Source of the DNA: Lachancea dasiensis
Lineage: Eukaryota > Ascomycota > Saccharomycetes > Saccharomycetales > Saccharomycetaceae
Length of the DNA stretch: 64,000 nt
Direction: 5' to 3'
Assembly (NCBI GenBank): GCA_900074725.1
Contig: LT598458.1
Span: forward strand, 1-64,000
A program made the position numbers and the translations under genes. Below, in pieces: positions 20,230-30,640 of this stretch. Numbering within the stretch: the stretch's first letter is position 1; each line of letters opens with the position of its first letter. The notes beneath the pieces are model-generated. The model worked only from the letters and a program-made list of their open reading frames with translations. It searched no databases and was not told the origin of the DNA.

Positions 20230-21775
20230 TGTAGTTATTACAAAATGAATAAAATGCTTGTGAGGAGAAATTAAGAGGTCTTTTAACTACTCTGGATGTA
20301 AATCAAGCGCCATTATATACTTTTTCTCATTGTCTTCACAGGATGCCATGGTTAAAACTATGTTGCAGCTTGGCTAGTCAGCTCGGGCACACAGAATCTT
20401 CATAACCTTGTGGGTAACTTATACTACATGCCACGACAATCGCCATCGCACACCTTCAGAGCTTAACTGCAACAACCATGATGGTAAGTGATTGTCCGCG
20501 CATTTCATGTACACAATACAGGCCCTTTACTACACCGTTCTATTACCGCATGCCGAGTGGAACGACAGTGGTATGTTTTTTTACTGGCACGTCTGCGCGC
20601 CATTGAATTGAAAAAGTTTGAATCGGTAACCTCCAAGGTCTGATGATACCTGTTTAATCAAAAAAAAAGACCAAGATCTTTGTGTGGAAAAGACAGCTTC
20701 GCCGGTAGCCATGTAATCGAAGTCGGTGCCAAAGAAATGTTTCAATGCCGTACGCTAAGCTACTAATGCAGGACGTAAATGCAGTATGCTCTTAATTTTG
20801 AAAGAAGCGTGCGTCGCTAATCACGTGACTCAAGGTACTCTGTTTGTAGAACAGATGCCCACCCAATTGCCGTGCTGTTTCGATTCTATTAAGTTGCTCA
20901 TTCTGTAGATCAACTAGATTCTTCCTGGGGGGGTGTTTGGCTTCCTCTGAAAAGAAGTGCTGCAGTATGGAATTTGTGAGTACCTGAATCACGAACCTGC
21001 ACAAGAATGAGCTCGCCTCTCGGGGGCCATAATAGAATTCCAACTTGAGAATTATTACAGCACTGTATTTGTCTGGAAACAGACTGCTGTGCGACGGAGG
21101 CCGAGGAGGATCGTGCTATAGCATGAAATACGAGTGACCTTGCGATGTTGTGAAATGGCGCGAAGGCTAACGAGGGTCTTCAGGAACCTGTATTTGTGTA
21201 AAGCATGCCTAATGAACTGAACTAGCTGATAGGACTGGAATCGTTGGTTTCAACTTGGCTGGCCATTTAGTAGTGACTTGCGACCTTTTTAGAGAGAGTA
21301 AATGACTGCATGGTATGAAGTGATAAATTCTACTGGGTAGGTAAACGAATGGTAACTTAGGTGAACAAAATGTAAATTGAAGCGTCCTTGCAGCTTAAGG
21401 GTTGTTTGAACGTTGCTTAAATGGTCAGTGGGGCGCTTTTAAGCAGATAATAAAGTCCTTAAAAACTCGCCAGCTGTTTGAACGGCATTCCGAAAACTCA
21501 TTCCTTGGCTACATCATTGCCAAACTTCGGGTACAGAAATAAATACCCTTCATGAAATTTCGCTAGTAGTGCTTCCTCTATTTATCTTGATAGCGTTCAA
21601 TGATACAAAACAATGAAGGTGCCTCGCCAAGTGACCGTCGGTCGTCCATACTAACTTGCCAAACTGACTCTTCGCTGTTTCCAGCAGCGTATGCATTTGA
21701 ACTCAATTTATTTTAAAAACAAACTATATTCGTATTCTGTATGTATCGGTGAGCATATGTAGAAAGCCCGCTTCC
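20230..21775. other. Intergenic 1.5 kb; zinc-transporter promoter, no gene seen
   Basis: The promoter of the zinc transporter lies in the left part. A second, weaker Zap1-like sequence, ACCTTGTGGGT (20405-20415), and a TCACGTGA E-box palindrome (20821-20828) are also present. The short open frames here lack ATG starts or recognisable sequence. A TACTAAC motif occurs at about 21649-21655, but the following sequence stops at once in the frames I tried, so no spliced gene is supported. Confidence 0.45.
20629..20639. promoter_or_regulatory. Candidate zinc-response element (Zap1 site)
   Basis: ACCTCCAAGGT differs at one position from the Zap1 consensus ACCTTNAAGGT and keeps its dyad symmetry. It lies 400 bases upstream of the zinc-transporter start. 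Confidence 0.5.
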
Positions 21776-23470
21776 TTACTGTTGATGGGACATTATTTGG
21801 TCGATAACGTTTTGCCCCACAGCGTTTTGAAACTCTTCGTCAGTCAAGTTCGACTTAGGCCCATGGAAATATTTGTGCTTGTAGACAAGGTAGTACAGCA
21901 AGCTACCAAACCACACGGCGCCACAAATGACACAGGTGTAGTTCATTGACTCCGCATTCAGCCCCGATGGGTCCGCAGGGAACATGATCATAATGATCAT
22001 GAAAGCTTGGAAAGCAATCGAAAGCCAGTTGATGATAGGAGACCAAAACTTACCCATATAGAACGCACCGGGTCTGAACAAGTCCTTTCCTGTAGTCAGC
22101 CTCAAAATATTAGGTGTCATCCACGCAAAGTAGTTACCGGCAATACCCAAGGAGAAAAGGGCGTTGGACGCCGCTCCTCCAATCAAACACAATAAACCGA
22201 TGATCAATGCACAACCAGCACCAAACCAAGTAGCCCTGATTGGCGAAGAGAGCTTCGTGTTGACTACCTTGAAGAACTTAGAGAATGGTAGACCGTCATC
22301 CCGTGCAAAAGCCCAGATTTGTCTGGAAATAGCTGTAAGAATGGAGCATCCCATAATGAATTGACAGAAGGCAATAAGAGTCATGAACGTAATGGCCCAT
22401 TTCTTGCCAAGGGCATTGTAGATTACTTGAGCAATGGGAGAGCCAGTGGAAGAACCCAAAATGCTCGCGACATCTGGTCCCATACAAGCAGCAATGGCGA
22501 TACAAATGAAGAATCCCAAAGCCCAACACACACTGATAGAGCCAATGATACCAATAGGCACAGCTTTTGTAGCATTCTTAGCTTCCTCTGACATGTGGAT
22601 ACAAGCATCGAACGCGCAGATGGTCCACACAGCAGGTTGGAAACCGGTTAACATGAATTGCCAGCCATTACTCCACGATGTAGTGTTAGACCACTCACCA
22701 AAGATAAAGGAGCCGTCATTGAAGTTGAAATCTGCTTTGGCAACTCCGATAGGGAGAACGATCAAAAAGAATGCAATGAGTGCAAGGTTGGCAACAATGC
22801 TAAAAGTTTGAAGCTTAGAGACACCAACTGTGGCAATCGAAGTGACAGCCAAACAGGCCGCGACACCCGCTGCGAAAACACCATAAACCTTGCCGTTGGT
22901 AACCTCAAAATCTCCATCTTTCGAGATCACAACAATCGACAGAATCTCCTCGGCAAAACCATATATAATCGAACAAAGGCCCGACGTCAACGCCAGCGAG
23001 TTTGAATTTCCGATAATGAAACTGAGTAGAGACTTGTAACTTTGGGGAGCATAATAATAAGTATAATAATACAGGCCTCCTGAGGTTGGAATAGCCGAGG
23101 CCAGCTCAGACATAGACAATCCAACCGTGAGAATGAAGATACCAGCCACTAGCCAGCCCCACACCAAAGCCACAGTGCCACCGCCGTAAGCGATTGGTAG
23201 GACTGAAGCAATACTAGGAAGCAGCCCCATGATCGAAAAGGCAACACCAAAAACCTGAACGGTACTGAAGTGCCTCTGCAGCTCCTGCTTGTAACCGATT
23301 TCAGCCAGTAGTTCGTTGTCATCATGTGCCTCCTTGGCATTGATGTAGTTGACCTCACCAGCCCTCTTGGAAGTGATGGTTCTTAGGGACCGCAATTCTC
23401 GCAGCTCTCCATTACCACTCGAAGAGCTGACTTGCGTCACATCAGGTTGATGCTTTTCCATGGTTGACAT
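21776..23470 (-). CDS. UGA4: UGA4-like GABA/amino acid permease (ACT family)
   Basis: The protein has 564 residues from the first ATG (MSTMEKHQPD); the frame is open 20 codons further upstream, but only from a GTG. The length fits S. cerevisiae Uga4 (571). It belongs to the amino acid/choline transporter branch of the APC superfamily (UGA4, HNM1, BIO5). Features are a hydrophilic N-tail with GYKQELQRHFS, then TM1 with FSIMGLLPSIASVL, ELASAIPTSGGLYYY after TM2, DACIHMSEEAKNATKAVP in the TM6-7 loop (a family signature), and about 12 membrane segments. Uga4 imports GABA and putrescine and is controlled by nitrogen. Three GATAAG sites within about 330 bases upstream agree with that. Substrate choice between GABA and related compounds is inferred. 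Confidence 0.85.
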   Translation of the reverse strand: MSTMEKHQPDVTQVSSSSGNGELRELRSLRTITSKRAGEVNYINAKEAHDDNELLAEIGYKQELQRHFSTVQVFGVAFSIMGLLPSIASVLPIAYGGGTVALVWGWLVAGIFILTVGLSMSELASAIPTSGGLYYYTYYYAPQSYKSLLSFIIGNSNSLALTSGLCSIIYGFAEEILSIVVISKDGDFEVTNGKVYGVFAAGVAACLAVTSIATVGVSKLQTFSIVANLALIAFFLIVLPIGVAKADFNFNDGSFIFGEWSNTTSWSNGWQFMLTGFQPAVWTICAFDACIHMSEEAKNATKAVPIGIIGSISVCWALGFFICIAIAACMGPDVASILGSSTGSPIAQVIYNALGKKWAITFMTLIAFCQFIMGCSILTAISRQIWAFARDDGLPFSKFFKVVNTKLSSPIRATWFGAGCALIIGLLCLIGGAASNALFSLGIAGNYFAWMTPNILRLTTGKDLFRPGAFYMGKFWSPIINWLSIAFQAFMIIMIMFPADPSGLNAESMNYTCVICGAVWFGSLLYYLVYKHKYFHGPKSNLTDEEFQNAVGQNVIDQIMSHQQ

Positions 23471-25740
23471 TGAATTTCCAATGGGAAAGTAGAATAGAGA
23501 TATGTTTCCTGCTACGACAAACACTTTCACACGGAGCTTCGGCTACAAAGATTGGTTTTTCTGTTCCATTTAAGTCTTCCAAGGGAGTAGACACAGCCTG
23601 TGTTCAACAACTAGCTTATCATTAAAGAACACTTTCAGATCCCGCCCCACTTGCGTATCATATTGTCTGTATCGCGATGGAGCCACTTGGATCTCTAACA
23701 ACAATGCAACGGGTCTGCCAGCGGAAAAAGATTGCTTCTGATCAGTGTTCTTCGGCACTAAACCTATTAATCTCTCAACATAGCTTATCTATCAGTGATA
23801 AGATTAAGTTTCGAGAACTTCGTATAAACAGGGAAGGTAACCTGCCACGACATACAAGTGAACTTCGCTAGTCTCGGATCCGATGATACACCAAGAGTAG
23901 TGTTGATAGCGGAAGATATTTTACAGTCTCAATCTTTGATTGCCAGGGTGTAGGCAACTGATTCTCCATCCAAGATAGGAATAAATAGACGGGCGGGAAT
24001 TGGAAAGGTGGCGATAGTGAATTCTTAGAAACTTATCCTTTATCTATCTTTGTAGTCTACAGTGTGGAAGGAAAGTTGATGATTTTGAAAGCTCCCTCCA
24101 GTTGAAACTGCCCTGACGAATAGTTTGGTTCTTGGGACATCCTGGCTCTAAGTGAGCAAGTTCTCGCCGTTCCATAACTACTCCCTGTGGCAAGGTCTGT
24201 GCTGGATTCAGATTGTTGGCAAGAAGTCATAGAGTACAAGTGCGATTAGTGCGATGGCCTGTTCCTCAGTTCTTGGCGATTAATCTTGTTTAAATTTTGG
24301 GTAAGGCGTTCTCTTACAAACTCGAACCCCACACCCCGAGCTTCTGCACGGACGAAAGAAATGCAGTTCAAGTAATTGAGTGGTGTCCCGAAAAGGGAGA
24401 GAGCTCAGTGTACAGTAAAGGCCAAAGTAGAGCTATTTCCACGTAGTCAGCCGCATTCCACCCGGTCCGTTAACAGAAATTTCGTTACCTCAAGACAATA
24501 CTGGTGCACATCAACTGGATCTTGTTGTTGGGAACAACCACCAGATATACCACGGTACTGCGACTGAAGTTTCAAATGCTATCGGCCAATATCTCTTAAA
24601 AGCCTTTTAGAGGACAATTTTCACACGTACAAACAAGCGGAAAGAAAATGCACAAACCATCGAATACCAGCACCAAACTGTCGCGATCGATGCCCCACCG
24701 CTACCAGTGCAAGGTAGTGTGAGTGCAATAGCCTATGGGGAAAGCGAATACTGGAAGCTGACGATATGCTGGCTCCTCTATATTTTAACACGTGACAAGT
24801 CCAGGACCATGACTTGTCCCAGCACTGGGAAAGCGGAACGCTATCAAGTAACCTGCGATGCCGAGACTCGAGTATCCCACCGCCTTGTACATAGTTTGGA
24901 TACATTGCTGGCCCATAACTCCCGTTTATTCTTACCATCATGGATGTAACAAAAGTAGACATTCTGCACCCCTTTAGGCCAACCTAAAAACGCTCTACGC
25001 AAACAGAACCTTTCGTCTGCCCCCAAACCCGCCTTGGTAATTCGAATTTAGCCACATCTTCTACATCAGGCTAACCTTTACATATGTCAACGTTATTCGA
25101 GGCTTCTCATCAATCCGAAATCCGCAATCAACCTTGGTAAATAACACCCAAGTGCGACTTGCTGGAGAACTGACAGGATGAACAGCAGCTCGACAATTGC
25201 GAGCCTACAAGTTTGTCAGCAACATCATAATCACATGGCTCCATGACTACTAAATATGTTACTTGCGTCCACGCACGATCGGCATCCTCGGCGAACTTCT
25301 GTCCGGCCACGAGAACTTTGGTGTCCGCGAATGATTCGAGCAAGATACCTGATTTACCCTACGGATGCCATGCATTTGAGAAAGTGTCTTCTTCTAAGCC
25401 GTTTCTCCCGGTTTGTTTACCCCAGATTAAAAAGTTTCAGTCCCTTTGAGCGGTGCAACGGAGGCGATGGAAAGATAGGCTAACAGAGCTGCAAAGAAAG
25501 GCAAGTAGCATAGTGTGCGGTATCTTTTGACTAATAGCATGTGTCAACGATAGTATGAGGGTGCTAACCAGCTGTTGGAAAGAGACGACGGTGGCCATAA
25601 CATCGGGCGTTGGCTGATGCCCATTGTGAGAGATCCTGGGGTATAAAAGAGAGACATTTTTGGTCCAAAGATGTTTATCGATGTATGAAAGCTCTTTGGA
25701 TTTATCACTCGTGGTTCCAGCTTTTCGTTAAAAGACCAGT
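23471..25740. other. Gene-free 2.3 kb between UGA4-like and isomaltase genes
   Basis: GATAAG-type sites for the UGA4-like gene lie at 23615-23620, 23784-23789 and 23797-23802; the last two face each other across 7 bases. TATAAAAG at 25642-25649 lies about 92 bases before the isomaltase ATG. The central 1.8 kb has only short frames without recognisable protein sequence and no tRNA-like or repeat structure that I can see. It may be decayed subtelomeric sequence. Confidence 0.5.
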
Positions 25741-27501
25741 ATGACCCGCTCCCAAACCTTGGAATCACATTCAGAAACAACTCGTAAATGGTGGAAAGAA
25801 GCTACCGTATACCAGATTTACCCAGCAAGTTTCAAAGACACCGATGGCGATGGATGGGGTGACCTCAAGGGTATCACTGAAAAACTGCCTTACATTAAGA
25901 AGCTCGGTGTAGATGTAATCTGGGTATGTCCCTTCTACGACTCCCCTCAACAAGACATGGGGTACGATATCGCCGACTATGAAAAGATCTGGCCACGCTA
26001 CGGTTCTAACGAGCAGTGCTACGAGCTCATTGATAAGGCCCACAGTTTGGGGCTGAAAGTGGTTGTCGATTTGGTGATCAACCATTGTTCTGCGGACCAC
26101 AAGTGGTTCGAGGAATCGCGCTCGTCGAAGGACAACGCTAAGCGTAACTGGTTTATCTGGAAGCCGGCCAAGGGATTCGATACCAGCGGAAAACCCATCC
26201 CACCGAACAACTGGCGGTCGTTTTTCGGGGGCTCTGCGTGGGAATGGGACGAAAAGACCCAGGAATTCTATCTGCGTTTGTTTGCTTCAAGACAGCCCGA
26301 CTTCAATTGGGAGCTTTCAGAGGTGCGCCACGCCATCTACGAGACCTCGGTCGGCTTCTGGCTGGACCACGGAGTCGACGGGTTCCGCATCGATGTCGGC
26401 GGGATGTATTCAAAAGACCAGAGCTTCCCGGACGCAGAGGTGAAGGACCCCAACGCCGAGTTCCAAGACCCTCTCAAGCACTTCGCCAATGGCCCCCGCA
26501 TCCACGAATTCCACAAGGAAATGCACCAGTTCATGGTGGACCGCGTCAAGGACGGACGCGAGCTGTTAACAGTGGGTGAAATCGGGTTTGGTACCGAGCA
26601 GGATTTCATCGACTACACAAGTGCCAAGGAGAAGGAGATCGGCATGATGTTCAACTTCAAGCACGTCACCGTGGGCGAGGACCCGGCTTTCAAGTACAAA
26701 CTGGTGCCTTGGACTCTCAAGGATTTCAAGCTGGCCGTGGCAGAGAGCTTCCAATTTATCAACGGCACCGATTGCTGGTCGACCATATACATTGAAAACC
26801 ACGACCAGCCCCGGAGCGTTTCTCGTTTCGGCGACGACTCGCCCGAATGGGTGGCCACCTCCGCCAAGATGCTAGCCGTCATGGAGATAGCACTCACGGG
26901 CACCCTTTTTGTGTACCAGGGCCAGGAGCTGGGCCAGCCCAACATCAAAGGGTGGGCTACGGAACAATACGAAGACGTGGAGCTGCGCGGGAACTACGAG
27001 TATGTGTTGAAGCAGTTCGGACCCAATTCCAAAGAGATGAAGCTCTTCCACGAAGCCGTCCAGCTCATTTCGCGCGACCACGCTCGCACCCCGTTCCCCT
27101 GGACCCCAGAGAGCCCCAGCGGCGGCTTCACCTCTGCCAAGACGCCCTGGTTCGAGCTCAATCCTTCCTATCCGGCCATCAATGCGGAAAACCAGTTGCA
27201 GGATCCAAACTCGGTTTTCCATTTCTGGTCCAAAGCGTTGCAGGTTAGAAAGGCCAACAAGGATCTGTTGGTGTACGGCTACGACTTCGAATTCCACGAC
27301 CTCGACCACGACAAGCTGTTTTTGTTTACCAAGAAATACGCAGACCAGACGCTGTTTGCCGCATTCAACTTCTCTAGCTCGGAAACCGAATTCAAAACGC
27401 CCGTGCCAGGCAAGTACACACAGTTTTTCGGCAATTACCGCCAGCCCGACAACTCCTCCGTCCTTAGACCTTGGGAGGGCAGACTGTTCTACGTAGAGTG
27501 A
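25741..27501 (+). CDS. GH13 alpha-glucosidase, isomaltase (IMA) type
   Basis: The 586-residue intracellular alpha-glucosidase of glycoside hydrolase family 13 has the same length class as S. cerevisiae maltases (MALx2) and isomaltases (IMA1-5). Catalytic residues are Asp218 (GFRIDVGG), Glu280 (TVGEIG) and Asp355 (ENHDQPRS). The residue after the nucleophile, Val219, corresponds to Val216 of Ima1 (Thr in Mal12), which favours alpha-1,6 substrates such as isomaltose and palatinose. However, the stretch after the acid Glu (EIGF) matches neither Ima1 (EMQH) nor Mal12 (EVAH). No maltose permease or MAL regulator is clearly adjacent; the nearest regulator, a Zn2Cys6 protein, lies 1.1 kb downstream. 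The gene is complete. A TATA box lies about 92 bases upstream. Confidence 0.93.
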   Translation: MTRSQTLESHSETTRKWWKEATVYQIYPASFKDTDGDGWGDLKGITEKLPYIKKLGVDVIWVCPFYDSPQQDMGYDIADYEKIWPRYGSNEQCYELIDKAHSLGLKVVVDLVINHCSADHKWFEESRSSKDNAKRNWFIWKPAKGFDTSGKPIPPNNWRSFFGGSAWEWDEKTQEFYLRLFASRQPDFNWELSEVRHAIYETSVGFWLDHGVDGFRIDVGGMYSKDQSFPDAEVKDPNAEFQDPLKHFANGPRIHEFHKEMHQFMVDRVKDGRELLTVGEIGFGTEQDFIDYTSAKEKEIGMMFNFKHVTVGEDPAFKYKLVPWTLKDFKLAVAESFQFINGTDCWSTIYIENHDQPRSVSRFGDDSPEWVATSAKMLAVMEIALTGTLFVYQGQELGQPNIKGWATEQYEDVELRGNYEYVLKQFGPNSKEMKLFHEAVQLISRDHARTPFPWTPESPSGGFTSAKTPWFELNPSYPAINAENQLQDPNSVFHFWSKALQVRKANKDLLVYGYDFEFHDLDHDKLFLFTKKYADQTLFAAFNFSSSETEFKTPVPGKYTQFFGNYRQPDNSSVLRPWEGRLFYVE

Positions 27502-28627
27502 ACGAAACGCAGGCGCGCACATCCGTCCAACTGTTCCATAGACAAGCATACGTATCGTTCATATAAACGTGATAATGAAATGACATGGTCGTGCGACCAT
27601 GTCGTGCTACCAACAGGAGACAACGCTCGCGCAGAAAAGCAATCTGCCAGCTATCTTCTCCTATACTAGCAGCTCGGCCGATGCCATGGCCTTCACCGTA
27701 CTCGTCGCCAGAATATAAAAAGACCAGATGCAACAAACAGACGGGATCCAAAGAAAAGACCACCAAGCCAATACTACGTTTTGACGACCCACATTCTCGT
27801 TACCAAGGGCCAGGGCCTGCGATTTTTTTCCACCGGTCTACGCTTATCTGGCCATGTGTGTCTTGTATTGTATAAGCTATACCTGCGTAGACACTACTGC
27901 TATGCACATAATTTTTCAAGACAGTCGATGTGGGTTTGCCGTGCGCTCAGCCGGAGAACAAGATAAGCCTGTGAGATATAACCGATTGTTTGATGGTATT
28001 CCGCGTCCTGTCGTCCATCGTCAAGACGTGCGGTTCGGCCGACCTGGCAAATCTTTTTTCGTACGCAGGCATGGTGTTGTAGATGAGATTATAAGTAGTA
28101 GTACCAGTAGTAGTAGTTGTAGTAACAGTAGTAGTAGTACTAGTACTTGAACCAATACTACAACACGCAGTTTAAATAGTTGTTAATCGTGCTTGAAGTC
28201 AAGATTACCACTCCGAGGACTATTAGCCAGTAACTTTGAAATAAAAGTTCAAACAAGATGGGTGCTACTTATTACTACTGCCCACAACTGTCCATACCTA
28301 CACAACAATGCTCTGGATTATCCACTGGCCTGATACTCGCTTCGAACTGGAGCGTAGATTCCAAGCTTGTTCCGGACTCACACAGGCATACAGTGCCGAA
28401 TACACACCTCTGACTTTGGCTACCGGGAACCACTCGCAATGCTGACTCGTTTTAGAGCCTCTGCAGTCCAACCACCGCAGTGCGATTGGTAGGACCATGC
28501 TGCCCTGAAAGGAGAGTACTTGCTCGCTTACTACTGTTTTGACCACCAAACCAACCCCACAATCATCATTACACCCATAAGAACATCAGAAGTACAATTA
28601 AGCCCAAGAACGACACACAGAAATAGA
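27502..28627. other. Intergenic with AGT trinucleotide run; regulator promoter
   Basis: A simple repeat of mostly AGT units fills about 28092-28147. The rest contains the isomaltase 3' region and the promoter of the Zn2Cys6 gene. The frame of that gene stays open leftwards to 28520, but only from a TTG codon, so the interval up to 28627 is treated as 5' flanking sequence. No other gene is seen. Confidence 0.5.
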
Positions 28628-30562
28628 ATGCGCCCTCATATGCAGCAATCCTCCATGAATTTACCGAAAAGTAGTAGAATCTCACACGTCTGCGACGCGT
28701 GTCGTCAGCGCAAATTGAAGTGCAACAAGGAGAAGCCGTCGTGCTCACGATGCGCCAAACTGGGCCTCCAATGCGTCTACACCCCGTACCGAAAGAAGAA
28801 CCACGAAGCAACCGCGGTCAAAACGCTGGAGTCCGAGATCCAATATCTGCGGGCCCAACTGGCCGCGACGGCGTCGATCTCGCGGTCCACGTCAGCATCG
28901 CCCTCGACCTCTTGGCCCGCAACCTGCGGATCCGCAGGTAGCGGCGAGGGGTCCGCCAAGGAACACGTTATCGATTGGGACGCTCTCGTGACCCCGGTCT
29001 ATATCGACGGTGTCTGGAGATCTCACTATGCTCCTTTCACGGACTTGGCGCTGTTTGCCCGTGATCCTCTTCTGACCGGACGGGTGGCAGAGTTATTCGA
29101 GCAAGAGATTGCGTCCCCCAAAACAACTAATTTAAGCTTACACGATGATCTGTTTACCACGATCCTCTCGATTTTACCGAATCCGCAAATTTTGAGCGAG
29201 GCCAGAACGGCCTTCGCAACAACCATATACCCAAGTTATCCGTTTATCGACTTGGAAGTTTTTAACCAGTTTTTTGATAAAATTGTATCGAAATCTCCAT
29301 CCTTGGGAGACGGCCCGGAGTCGCCTTCCTTACTACTTTTGACACTGTCCGCTTTGTGTCTGACCAAGCATCTCACGATCGACCCAGACGTGCTACTTCA
29401 GTGGGCAGACAGTCTCCACGTCTCCAGAGCAGTGAGTGAAACCAATCTGGCGTGCTTGCTGTACCTGAAACTGTGCTATAGGCCTGGAGGCCCGAGCCTA
29501 ACGCCCGGAGGCACTCTTTCGGAGTGCATCAGAAAAATGGCTCTTGAAATGGGCCTATATTCGAGCTCGGGCCATCTGGTCAACCGTAGAGTAAGACAAC
29601 ATCTATGGATGGCCTGCGTGGTGCTGTCAGAACCCAACACGTTTGACGAGTATCATCTAGTGCAGTTCGGACGGGGACAACTCTCCCAGGACACCCCGCT
29701 TTCCCACCTATACGAAGTATCCACAAGAGTCTCCAAAGTCTGGAAATGTGCCATGACCGCGTCCGGCGAGTTGGACGATGCTTTACTGGCCCTGTGCCAT
29801 TACAATGACGCAAAAGTCACAGCTACACAGGCTAGAAGGTGCACCGACCTGAGAGTGGCCGGGTTGAAATTCAACCTGCTCACAATGCAATTCCTACAGG
29901 ACGAAAAGAGCCTGACCACCAACGAGGACGCCGTACGGGAAACAAGGCGCGCGTTTGACGATGCCTGTCACCTGTTGAGCGTGTGCTCGGTTGAAATGGA
30001 GATGGCTTATCCTTACTTAGCGGCGGCGAGCTTTTTGATAAAGACGGTGGGTGCGTATGCACTCGGCATGTGTCCACGTCTGCTCGCCAAGTCTCGCCAT
30101 CTAGAGGCTCAAGAGCTGTCCAACGAATTTGAACGTGTTGTGCAGACGTGGTCGCCAACTTTCGAGTGGTGTCAAAAGATACGCCATGTGCTGAAAGTGG
30201 TGACCGATGGTGCTTCGCAGAGCTCCAGCCTGTTTTCAGGAGGGCATGCGCAACAACAGCTCTCGAACAACGCCCTGGAGGTGGACCCCATCAAGCTTTT
30301 GGAAGAGGCGCTGCCGCCAGCGACGCAACAGCTACCGCAGCCCATCATCGACCCGAACGACTTGTCACCGTCGCTGTCGTCGGACTCCGTGGACAGTTAT
30401 CTGGGAGACTCTTTCGCGGAGCTGGAAGGGCCATGGCGTCTTATAAGTTCCGAAAGTGTGTCGACGTCGTCAACCGACGGTGGTGCCCACGATTTTGATT
30501 TCGATTACTTTTTGAAGTATCAACTAAACCCATCCTCTTCTATACACACATTATATAATTAA
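28628..30562 (+). CDS. Zn2Cys6 fungal transcription factor
   Basis: The 644-residue protein runs from the first ATG (MRPHMQQSSM). A Zn(II)2Cys6 binuclear cluster lies near residues 20-55: CDACRQRKLKC, then CSRCAKLGLQC, with the KLKC-N-KEKPSC spacing also found in Gal4. A short coiled-coil-like stretch (KTLESEIQYLRAQLAA) follows and may mediate dimerisation. The centre holds a fungal middle homology region (ECIRKMALEMGLY and RRVRQHLWMACVVL are typical). The C-terminus is acidic and aromatic (DFDFDYFLKYQ), like an activation domain. It sits between an isomaltase-type gene and the multicopper oxidase, whose 3' end is only about 80 bases away, so it could control either. I do not recognise an S. 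cerevisiae orthologue. Its base composition is moderately GC-rich. Confidence 0.85.
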   Translation: MRPHMQQSSMNLPKSSRISHVCDACRQRKLKCNKEKPSCSRCAKLGLQCVYTPYRKKNHEATAVKTLESEIQYLRAQLAATASISRSTSASPSTSWPATCGSAGSGEGSAKEHVIDWDALVTPVYIDGVWRSHYAPFTDLALFARDPLLTGRVAELFEQEIASPKTTNLSLHDDLFTTILSILPNPQILSEARTAFATTIYPSYPFIDLEVFNQFFDKIVSKSPSLGDGPESPSLLLLTLSALCLTKHLTIDPDVLLQWADSLHVSRAVSETNLACLLYLKLCYRPGGPSLTPGGTLSECIRKMALEMGLYSSSGHLVNRRVRQHLWMACVVLSEPNTFDEYHLVQFGRGQLSQDTPLSHLYEVSTRVSKVWKCAMTASGELDDALLALCHYNDAKVTATQARRCTDLRVAGLKFNLLTMQFLQDEKSLTTNEDAVRETRRAFDDACHLLSVCSVEMEMAYPYLAAASFLIKTVGAYALGMCPRLLAKSRHLEAQELSNEFERVVQTWSPTFEWCQKIRHVLKVVTDGASQSSSLFSGGHAQQQLSNNALEVDPIKLLEEALPPATQQLPQPIIDPNDLSPSLSSDSVDSYLGDSFAELEGPWRLISSESVSTSSTDGGAHDFDFDYFLKYQLNPSSSIHTLYN

Positions 30563-30640
30563 TCCTATGACCTGTTTTCTAGACACACACCGTGGCCGCA
30601 TGCGTGTAGTTCACCATTGCGGAGCGGTGCGGCGTCCGGT

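Noticed and set aside
20476-20583. Possible small spliced gene (ATGATG then GTAAGT, later CAG)
   Set aside because: The implied intron is only 38 bases with no TACTAAC branch point, and the product matches nothing.
21300-21700. Possible intron around TACTAAC at about 21650
   Set aside because: Joining to the nearest donor-like site gives a frame that stops within a few codons.
24300-24360. tRNA-like GTTCGAGT on the minus strand
   Set aside because: The box B consensus is incomplete and no matching box A or cloverleaf could be drawn.
28628-30562. Zn2Cys6 protein as Gal4 itself
   Set aside because: The cysteine cluster resembles Gal4, but the linker, middle region and length (644 versus 881 residues) do not match, and it lies away from the GAL cluster.
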